In this document: piece after piece, positions 57,603 through 64,000 of the stretch
How positions within the stretch are numbered: position 1 is the stretch's first letter
Layout of the letters: each line of letters opens with the position of its first letter
IMG/VR virus record: IMGVR_UViG_3300046171_000231
Span: 124,001-188,000 of that record
Strand: one strand, 5' to 3'
DNA length: 64,000 nucleotides
Source: a virus
Translations under genes and position numbers: made by a program
Notes under the pieces: generated by a model
Seen by the model: only the letters and a program-made list of their open reading frames with translations
Databases searched by the model: none
What the model was told of the DNA's origin: nothing

Positions 57603-58682
57603 TCACTTTTTGGCAGCTCTGGATAGAACGTTCAAATAGGCTTGCATTCTAGGAGTAGTCTCTTCCGAGATTACTTCATCTGTTGAAACCTCTTCTGATA
57701 AGTTCTCAGAGGTGCTCTTTGGAGCACTAGTTTTTGATGGGAAATAAGATTCCTTCAATGTAACTAGTTTCTCACGATAGTCTGTCTCACTTTCAAACTC
57801 AACATTTTCGGCAAGAGTAGCGAGTTTTTCCTTCTGAGTGTCTGCAAGACCTTCAGCTACAGCAGTGAAAACACCGTCTGCATTGGATTCTGCCAATCTA
57901 CGATTTAGAGCAACGTTACGATCTATTTGCTCATTGAGTTTTGATTCCATTTCATCAAGTTTGTCTACCATGCTATTGAGTACATCGTATTTTTCTTCAG
58001 GGATTGTTACATAATGTTCTTCAAAAAGTGACTTCATACCTTCCAAGAAGGATTCTGTCATCTCTGTTTTAAGTCCTGCTTCTACTTGGAGTGCATTTTC
58101 TTGCATCCACTCGTCAGCGACATACTCAAGGTATCCATCAACTCTTTCAGTTAATCCTGCCTTGATTGTGTCTAACTCTTCAACGAGAGCAGTAGCATAA
58201 GACTCTTGTAATTCTTCTTTGATTTCTGCAACTTTAGTTTTGATTGCAGCTTCAAAAATTGTCTTTGCTTTGTTTTGGAACTCTTCGGAAAGTTCTTCAC
58301 CTTCAAGAAGTGCTGCAACGTCTGCTTCGACATCATAACTTTCTTCTTCTTCGATGACTTCTTCCTCAGAAGTTTCTTCTTCAGCGACTACTTCATCTGT
58401 AGTTGCTTCTTCTTCAGCGACTACTTCATCTGTAGTTGCTTCTTCTTCCTCGATAACTTCCTCCTCTGTTTCTGCCTCTTCTGCTTTCATAGCTTTGGCA
58501 TTAACAACATCTTTCACTTGTGCAAGTGTAAGTGCAGGATCTTTCAGCTTTGCTGAATCGTCATCAGGTTTATAGTTTTCTGGTGTAGGTCCACCTAGAT
58601 CTTCTACTGGAATGCCTGATGAAGGCATTGGATCTGCAGGTTTTGCACCTTTGGTGACTACGTTTTCTTCGATGTTTTCCAT
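57603..58682 (-). CDS. 22: Prohead core scaffolding protein (T4 gp22-like)
   Basis: 359 residues, strongly acidic and helical, as expected for an internal scaffold. It has a long Glu/Val/Ala/Thr-rich region with a direct 11-residue repeat (EEATTDEVVAE) and coiled-coil segments. Order gp21-gp22-gp23 matches T4. A late promoter lies just upstream. It is degraded by gp21 during maturation. Confidence 0.9.
   Translation of the reverse strand: MENIEENVVTKGAKPADPMPSSGIPVEDLGGPTPENYKPDDDSAKLKDPALTLAQVKDVVNAKAMKAEEAETEEEVIEEEEATTDEVVAEEEATTDEVVAEEETSEEEVIEEEESYDVEADVAALLEGEELSEEFQNKAKTIFEAAIKTKVAEIKEELQESYATALVEELDTIKAGLTERVDGYLEYVADEWMQENALQVEAGLKTEMTESFLEGMKSLFEEHYVTIPEEKYDVLNSMVDKLDEMESKLNEQIDRNVALNRRLAESNADGVFTAVAEGLADTQKEKLATLAENVEFESETDYREKLVTLKESYFPSKTSAPKSTSENLSEEVSTDEVISEETTPRMQAYLNVLSRAAKK
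58381..58446 (-). repeat. 22: 33-bp perfect tandem repeat inside gp22
   Basis: Two identical 33-base units (58381-58413 and 58414-58446) encode two copies of an 11-residue acidic block. Copy number is likely to vary among relatives. Confidence 0.85.
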
Positions 58683-58733
58683 TTAGTGTAAAAAGTTACC
58701 GTGGATTTATTGAAATTCGTAAGAATCTATACT

Positions 58734-58741
58734 TATTTATA
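58734..58741 (-). promoter_or_regulatory. T4-type late promoter (TATAAATA) for gp22
   Basis: Exact octamer in the gap between gp21 and gp22, 52 bases before the ATG at 58682. Confidence 0.7.
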
Positions 58742-58753
58742 GCTTTCTTAAAT

Positions 58754-59404
58754 TTAGAGATTATTTAGAAAATCTTGAAACAGACTAAGTTTCTTTTCTT
58801 CTAATCTATTTTGTGTGACAAGTGTGTTAATACGCTTCTCAGTTTTTGCTGCGAGTTCTTCACGAAGACTTCCACCTTCCCAAACCCACTCTCTTCCTTC
58901 CATTATTCCATTCACAAAAGCGTCTGGTGCGGAAGGGTCTGCTACTATATCAGCAGCGGTTGCTAATTGAAAATCTTCTCCAACCATTTTACAACCATTA
59001 CTACTTTCTCTTAGTGATCCGATACCACGAGAAGACACTCCAAGTTTTACTCCTTCATCTAAAAGAGAAGATGCAATTTTACCCATTGGAGTAGATAGTA
59101 AAGTCGCTTTTCCTCTAAAATTATTTCCCTCTCTTACGAGCGAGGTAATTTTGTGGGATACACGATCTAAGTTAACTGTTGGACCTTCAGGATGACCAAG
59201 TTCACCAAGTGCTCTGCCTTGAGAGACAAAAGTTTTGTTGTATCTTCTGACTTCATTTTCAAGAATATCAACAGGATACATTCTACCATTACGATTTTTG
59301 ATACCACCTTGAAGAAACACACCCTCGATACAGAGACGTTTTGATTTCCCTTTACCTTCGGTGATAAATTTTACTTGTGAGACTTCTTCTGTGATAAGTT
59401 TCAT
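58754..59404 (-). CDS. 21: Prohead protease (T4 gp21-like)
   Basis: 216 residues. The His of LGELGHPEGPTVNLDRVSH and the Ser of LGVSSRGIGSL match the His-Ser protease of T4 prohead maturation; GVFLQGGIKNRNGRMYP forms the early strand block. It cleaves gp22, gp23 and other core proteins. It follows gp67 with a 1-base overlap. Confidence 0.93.
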   Translation of the reverse strand: MKLITEEVSQVKFITEGKGKSKRLCIEGVFLQGGIKNRNGRMYPVDILENEVRRYNKTFVSQGRALGELGHPEGPTVNLDRVSHKITSLVREGNNFRGKATLLSTPMGKIASSLLDEGVKLGVSSRGIGSLRESSNGCKMVGEDFQLATAADIVADPSAPDAFVNGIMEGREWVWEGGSLREELAAKTEKRINTLVTQNRLEEKKLSLFQDFLNNL

Positions 59405-59601
59405 TATTCTGATTCCTCTTCAGTTGGTTGTTCATCTGACACTTCTTCTTCCTCTGGTACTTCATCAAATATAGTTGAAGCAACATCAGGTCTAAAAGCA
59501 TCAATACGAGCAGCTGCTTTTGCCATTAATGTATCTTTTATTTTATTAGATACATCACTAGCACTAGCGTCAGTCGCAATCAAATCCACTAATTCTTCCA
59601 T
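59404..59601 (-). CDS. 67: Small prohead core protein (T4 gp67-like)
   Basis: 65 residues: a helical N-terminal part (MEELVDLIATDASASDVSNK) and a strongly acidic tail. Size, composition and position between gp20 and gp21 match T4 gp67. A late promoter overlaps the gp20 stop upstream. Confidence 0.75.
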   Translation of the reverse strand: MEELVDLIATDASASDVSNKIKDTLMAKAAARIDAFRPDVASTIFDEVPEEEEVSDEQPTEEESE

Positions 59602-59625
59602 AAGATTAAATTATAGCAATATGTT

Positions 59626-59633
59626 TATTTATA
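59626..59633 (-). promoter_or_regulatory. T4-type late promoter (TATAAATA) for gp67/gp21
   Basis: Exact octamer overlapping the gp20 stop codon, 25 bases before the ATG at 59601. Confidence 0.7.
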
Positions 59634-61293
59634 TCTCTGCTGATTTGGTATCTTTTTGATACTCAGCATCAGTAATTTGTGCTTCTGCTTCTACATCTGG
59701 ATCTTGTGGTACATCACCTAAATCTTCACCACCTTCTTGAGGTAATGGTTCTCCAGTTATTGGGTCAACCTCTGCAGGATTTGGAATGATACCTTTTTGT
59801 ATTTCATCTTCAATCTGCATATCAATCTCTTCAATTTCCTGATCTGTTTGACGTAATACTCTCTTTCTTACAAATTCAGTTGAATAATACTTACCAATAT
59901 AAGGTTCAATTTGTGCAAGATTACCTAAACGACCTTGTATCATTTCAGTTTCTTTGAGCTCTGCAAACTGATTATCATATAAGAAGTCATATTGAATATG
60001 ATCTTCCATCTTATTCCAGTCTTCTGGAGTTACAATATTCTTTAATATTAACTGAGTTTTGAGCATATCATTGAACATATGTGCAAAACGCTTTCTTAAA
60101 CGACCTACAAACTTTGCAAATTTAAGTTCGTCTCTTAATATTTCTGATGAACGACCTAAGTTAAACCCACCTTCTGCAGCAATTCTTGACTCAGGAATAC
60201 CTAATGCACGATATAATTTCTTCTGAAAATATTCAATATCGGAAAGTTCACCAAGATTTTGTCCACCTGGTAGAGTTGTGATTTCAGTTCCACGACCACC
60301 TTCTCTTCTTGGCAACCAAAAATCTTCCATCATACTCATAAATTTACGATCATCACGAACTTCACCAGTTTGTGCGTTGTAAGTTAACTTATTACGATAG
60401 CGACTCATTACCTCTTTAAGATATTGTTCTGCCTTAACTTTTGGTAAATTTCCAACATCAATATAAAATATTCTTCTTTCTGGTGCTCTTGATAAACGAT
60501 AGATAACAAGACTATCTTCAATCATTCTTAATTGATTGAGTGCTTTGATTGCTTTATGAAGATATGAAAGAACACGATTCTTATTTCGATCTACTAAACC
60601 AGATGTACACATAGTAATTGAATCTTTTGCAATTTTAGTCGATCCTTTACCTGCTTGTGCAATCATCCCTGTTGGATAATTAGGTTTCATTGAATAGATG
60701 TAGTATTCATCAAATTCAGGACTCATAATACTATCGTCCTTACTATTAATTCTTATGTAAGGATCATCTTTACCATTCTTCCTTTTTTCTTGTTTAACAA
60801 ACTTCAACTTCATCGGGTCAATATATCTTAAATCCTTGAGTCCTTCCTGTGGATTTTTTGTATCGATTACCTTTAGATAATATAAACGACCATCTATATA
60901 CCAATTTCTAAAAATTTCGTGAGACTTCTTATCAAAGTCCATCAATTCTTTAATATATCTGAACTCTTCTCTAATTTTTTTCTTTATGCCATCACTCGCA
61001 TTAAGATTTGATAGTTCAACTTCAACAGGAGAATCATATAGATCACTTACAATTGCTTCATTAACAACATCTTCAATGGCACCATCTGCTTCTGGATGCA
61101 GAGCCATCTCTCTATATCTTTTAATTAATTCGTGTTCAGAACGATATGCACCTTCAATATCTACGTATTGACCATAAAATCCACTTGCTATATAATTATC
61201 AACCCCGTCCTCATTATTTTTGGGGACAGGGGAGACAATAGAAGTTGATTTATCTTCTGTTTCTTCAATAGAAAAACCGAAAAGTTTTGCCAT
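59629..61293 (-). CDS. 20: Portal protein (T4 gp20-like)
   Basis: 554 residues. Blocks seen in gp20 proteins: IASGFYGQYVDIEGAYRSEHEL, EADGAIEDVVNEAIV, YIDVGNLPKVKAEQYL, MMEDFWLPRREGGRGTEI and RALGIPESRIAAEGGFNLG. It forms the dodecameric portal at the packaging vertex. A strong, conserved marker for phylogeny of marine myoviruses. It lies upstream of gp67. Confidence 0.96.
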   Translation of the reverse strand: MAKLFGFSIEETEDKSTSIVSPVPKNNEDGVDNYIASGFYGQYVDIEGAYRSEHELIKRYREMALHPEADGAIEDVVNEAIVSDLYDSPVEVELSNLNASDGIKKKIREEFRYIKELMDFDKKSHEIFRNWYIDGRLYYLKVIDTKNPQEGLKDLRYIDPMKLKFVKQEKRKNGKDDPYIRINSKDDSIMSPEFDEYYIYSMKPNYPTGMIAQAGKGSTKIAKDSITMCTSGLVDRNKNRVLSYLHKAIKALNQLRMIEDSLVIYRLSRAPERRIFYIDVGNLPKVKAEQYLKEVMSRYRNKLTYNAQTGEVRDDRKFMSMMEDFWLPRREGGRGTEITTLPGGQNLGELSDIEYFQKKLYRALGIPESRIAAEGGFNLGRSSEILRDELKFAKFVGRLRKRFAHMFNDMLKTQLILKNIVTPEDWNKMEDHIQYDFLYDNQFAELKETEMIQGRLGNLAQIEPYIGKYYSTEFVRKRVLRQTDQEIEEIDMQIEDEIQKGIIPNPAEVDPITGEPLPQEGGEDLGDVPQDPDVEAEAQITDAEYQKDTKSAEI

Positions 61294-61320
61294 AGTATAA
61301 TATTTTTGTTATATGTTTAT

Positions 61321-61908
61321 TTAGCTGATGTCTACACCGCCTGATACGGGACTGTCTCCCTTAAGAATTTCAATATACTGAACCTGAAGTTCAACAGTAA
61401 ATTCTTGAATACCTTGAGCGTCATATGATAATTCGATAGGACCGACCTGTGTTGGGAAGGTATCATAGAAACGATATTTCCTGATACTTTGTCCATCACG
61501 ATCAAGTTGGAATACAAATGCGTCAGACTGATATGCAGCAGGATTAACTAATCCAGTGTTATCACTTAACTTGTTGATTGTATTCATCCAGTTCTCAAAT
61601 GCAGATCTTATTGCAAAGTCTGTATCGTTGATTACTGTGACTGTCCATGAATCGAACGTTCTGTCACCTGCGATTTTAAGAACCCTTCCTCGGAAAGGAA
61701 CTTCTATTTGTGCAATGTTTGATGCGGGTAATCTTGCTCCTTTAACCAAGAACCTTGATTTGTCAAGAACATCCTGTGCTGGTTGAGCAGCATCTGGGAA
61801 TGTGAGGACTACTTCAAACAGATTAGCACGAGCACCGCCACCTGTCAACTTACTTTTAAAGTCTGAAATCGTTCTTAATGGTGGTGGATTGACCTGATTT
61901 CTAGCCAT
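61321..61908 (-). CDS. 19: Tail tube protein (T4 gp19-like)
   Basis: 195 residues. FKSKLTGGGARANLFEVVLTFP, KGARLPASNIAQIEVPFRGR, DSWTVTVINDTDF and YRFYDTFPTQVGPIELSYD are typical of gp19. Hexamers stack into the inner tail tube. It follows the sheath gene. A gp19-like paralogue is at 53692. Confidence 0.93.
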   Translation of the reverse strand: MARNQVNPPPLRTISDFKSKLTGGGARANLFEVVLTFPDAAQPAQDVLDKSRFLVKGARLPASNIAQIEVPFRGRVLKIAGDRTFDSWTVTVINDTDFAIRSAFENWMNTINKLSDNTGLVNPAAYQSDAFVFQLDRDGQSIRKYRFYDTFPTQVGPIELSYDAQGIQEFTVELQVQYIEILKGDSPVSGGVDIS

Positions 61909-61929
61909 AGTTGATTAAACCTCTGTTAA

Positions 61930-64000
61930 TTAAACGGAACCGATTACTTCTTCAAAATCAACACCAGTTCTGGTGGCGACAAAGGTTAGACCAATGAAGT
62001 TGATAGAACGTGCTGGTTTGATAAAGATGTCAGCAACAAATTCATTACGATCAATGACTGCTGCAGTATTATTTGTTTCATCGCAAATCACAACAAAGTC
62101 AAATATACCTCTGTTGGATTGAACCTCTCTTAGGAATGGTTCAATGATATTTACGAAGTTTGTCCTTGTTAGTTCGTCGTTGAACTCAAAGAGTTGATCC
62201 TTTGCTGCTGCTGAAATAGCATCTTCAAGGAAAATAAACAATCTACGAACGTTAATTCGGTCAAATGCCGAAGACTTACCAAATGAAGTTTTGTCTCCAA
62301 AGAGAACAATACCAGCACCTGGTGAGAGCATAACAGGATTAACTCTATTTGAATATAGAATGTCTCTCTGTTTTTTGCCTGGATTATAGGCAAGTTTCAC
62401 TGAGTTTAGAATTGCACCTCTTGCAGTACCTGCAGGAGAGAACCAAGGGAACTGTTCAATATCAGTTCTTGCACAAGTTCCAGCAATATCACCATTCAAT
62501 GGCACATATCTAAATGTATTATTGAATCTATCGAACATATATTTGTATCCACTATCGAATACACCATATGTTGAAGATGATATTGGAGCATAGTAACTTA
62601 CGATGTTTTCAGTCATCGTATCAATGTTATTGACAGTTACAGAACCTACTGAACTATCATTCAAGAATGCTTGACGATAAGGTGAAATAAATGCGACTGC
62701 ATCTTTTCTTGCTTCAGCAACTGCAATACATTTTTCTGCAAGAGCTTGTGACTGCTCTTTTGGATGATGAGCAGCACCCATCATTATAAAGTCAACTTCA
62801 ATTTCCTCTGTGTTTGAGAATAATTCATAACCACTGATTAAGTCATCAACACCTGATGTCAAAGCACCAACTGTTGTATAGTCTGTCTTATCTCCGTAGT
62901 TTGTACCACCTGCTAGAGATGATGTAACTACACCTGAAGCACCAAAGTTAACTCCACTTGCATCTTGATCCCATCCACTATCTGCATCTAAATTACCGAT
63001 TGCAGTTGCAGTTCCAGCAGTAAATCCAGTTGTTGTAATTCCTGCAGGAGCACTACCACCGTAAATGTATTGTGAGTTTGTTGCAAGATATTTTCTCCAG
63101 TATGCAGTTGAACCTACTGAATATTCGGCATCTTTTGCTTTTGAAAGATTTAGATGCTTTTCAAGAATTGTTCCAGCATTACCTGTAATTGTTCCTTTAT
63201 CATCTATGACAACAACGTGAAGTTCATCAAATCTACCACCTCTTGAGGAAGCATAAGATGATGTGCCAGGTGCGTCTGCTATTTGATCCCACTCTAAACT
63301 TAGTGGATTACCATTTGCATCTGTTTTTGTTAACACTATGTTTTGTCGTTCAAACCAGTCAACTGCTGCAGTAACACTCTGTACTGTTCCTCCAATATTT
63401 GAACCAGCAGCACTTGCTTCAACGTTTCCAGTATTAAATTTGTAGACACCACCATTTTGGTAACTTACATTTGTAACTGTTCCAGCAGTTGAAACGTGTG
63501 CTATTGTTTTTACACTTATAGTACCTGAACCAACTTCAGTAACAATACCCTTAACGTAACCATCAAGAACACTTGTTCCTCCAGCACCAGCAACGATTCT
63601 ACCAGCAGCAGATTGTGTGATTCCTAATCCAACTGTACTGATACCAGATACTGTTAATATTTGGTCTGCTTTTGCATCAATGATTGCAACTCTAAGTCCG
63701 TTTGCATATGTACCAGGTGTTTTTGATGCAACTGTAACACCAGTAATTGTATTGTCATCATAACCTAATTGGTTATAGTGAGTATCACTCTTGATTCTTA
63801 TAGAAGAAGCAGCTCCTACAAAAGCATTCTTCAGACCAACACCAGTTAATGTGTCGTAATCGTCAGCACGAATAACTTGAAGTGTGCCACCGTATGCTAG
63901 GTAAGAAGATGCAACCATCCAATATTCATAGTGATTATCTATTGAATATGGTTGTCCAAAAGTCTGTAATAGATCCTCCTCACTCTCAATGAGTTGTGCG
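61930..64000 (-). CDS. 18: Contractile tail sheath protein (T4 gp18-like), 5' end off window
   Basis: The frame stays open to the right edge; an internal Met at 63918 is not the start, since upstream codons (ESEEDLLQTFGQPYS, then YEYWMVASSYLAYGG) fit the sheath N-terminal domain. At least 689 residues. C-terminal landmarks include YNPGKKQRDILYSNRVNPVM, GIVLFGDKTSFGKSSAFDRINVRRLF and ARSINFIGLTFVATRTGVDFEEV. It contracts to drive tail-tube penetration. It is the most upstream visible gene of the head-tail cluster. Confidence 0.93.
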   Translation of the reverse strand, partial: AQLIESEEDLLQTFGQPYSIDNHYEYWMVASSYLAYGGTLQVIRADDYDTLTGVGLKNAFVGAASSIRIKSDTHYNQLGYDDNTITGVTVASKTPGTYANGLRVAIIDAKADQILTVSGISTVGLGITQSAAGRIVAGAGGTSVLDGYVKGIVTEVGSGTISVKTIAHVSTAGTVTNVSYQNGGVYKFNTGNVEASAAGSNIGGTVQSVTAAVDWFERQNIVLTKTDANGNPLSLEWDQIADAPGTSSYASSRGGRFDELHVVVIDDKGTITGNAGTILEKHLNLSKAKDAEYSVGSTAYWRKYLATNSQYIYGGSAPAGITTTGFTAGTATAIGNLDADSGWDQDASGVNFGASGVVTSSLAGGTNYGDKTDYTTVGALTSGVDDLISGYELFSNTEEIEVDFIMMGAAHHPKEQSQALAEKCIAVAEARKDAVAFISPYRQAFLNDSSVGSVTVNNIDTMTENIVSYYAPISSSTYGVFDSGYKYMFDRFNNTFRYVPLNGDIAGTCARTDIEQFPWFSPAGTARGAILNSVKLAYNPGKKQRDILYSNRVNPVMLSPGAGIVLFGDKTSFGKSSAFDRINVRRLFIFLEDAISAAAKDQLFEFNDELTRTNFVNIIEPFLREVQSNRGIFDFVVICDETNNTAAVIDRNEFVADIFIKPARSINFIGLTFVATRTGVDFEEVIGSV

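Overview
This window looks like part of the genome of a marine T4-like myovirus, most plausibly a pelagimyophage (a SAR11/Pelagibacter phage related to HTVC008M) or a close relative of the cyanomyoviruses. The DNA is AT-rich. Genes are tightly packed and overlap by 1 to 30 bases. Nearly all run on the minus strand; only two small tail-type genes (3126-3889) and one aminoacyl-tRNA-synthetase-like gene (52467-53267) are on the plus strand. Core T4 genes can be recognised by motif and order: gp18, gp19, gp20, gp67, gp21, gp22, gp23, UvsY, UvsW, gp55, gp47, gp46, gp45, gp44, gp62, RegA, gp43, UvsX, gp41, gp61, NrdA and NrdB. I see no photosystem genes. The bilin reductase and glycine decarboxylase are consistent with a heterotrophic marine host, but the host assignment is inference.

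Layout. 1-7 kb: small membrane proteins, a broken FAD halogenase, a GIY-YIG protein, two plus-strand tail-type genes and two long Lys-rich proteins of probable virion origin. 7-12 kb: a 2OG-Fe(II) oxygenase, nrdB, nrdA and primase. 12-20 kb: conserved small and structural-type proteins, among them a nucleotidyltransferase joined to a virion-type N-terminus and a Gly/Asn repeat protein. 20-40 kb: the replication region (MazG-like, gp41, uvsX, gp43, Sm-like pair, purM, hsp20, regA, gp62, gcvP, Dam, DoxX, gp44, purS, second halogenase, gp45). Metabolic genes are inserted between the conserved replisome genes. 40-45 kb: bilin reductase and CobS/CobT-like genes. 45-52 kb: gp46, gp47, gp55, more oxygenases and uvsW. 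53-64 kb: uvsY, deformylase and the head/tail cluster gp23 to gp18, which runs off the right edge.

Regulation is visible in the sequence. A set of strong sigma-70-like promoters (a -35 like TTGACA, 17-base spacers, and usually an extended TG-n-TATAAT -10) sits in front of early or middle genes. T4 late-promoter octamers (TATAAATA) sit in front of virion genes and match the presence of gp55. Several rho-independent terminators are immediately followed by, or share bases with, the next promoter.

The most interesting non-coding features are an apparent 235-nt stand-alone structured RNA between regA and hsp20, with its own promoter and terminator, and an H-type pseudoknot in the leader of the Sm-like/DNA-polymerase operon. 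GcvP, PurM, PurS and NrdAB together suggest redirection of one-carbon and purine metabolism toward nucleotide supply.

At least five genes (halogenase, uvsX, gcvP and two conserved hypotheticals) carry single-base indels, several of them in short mononucleotide runs. This suggests an uncorrected long-read assembly more than real gene decay.
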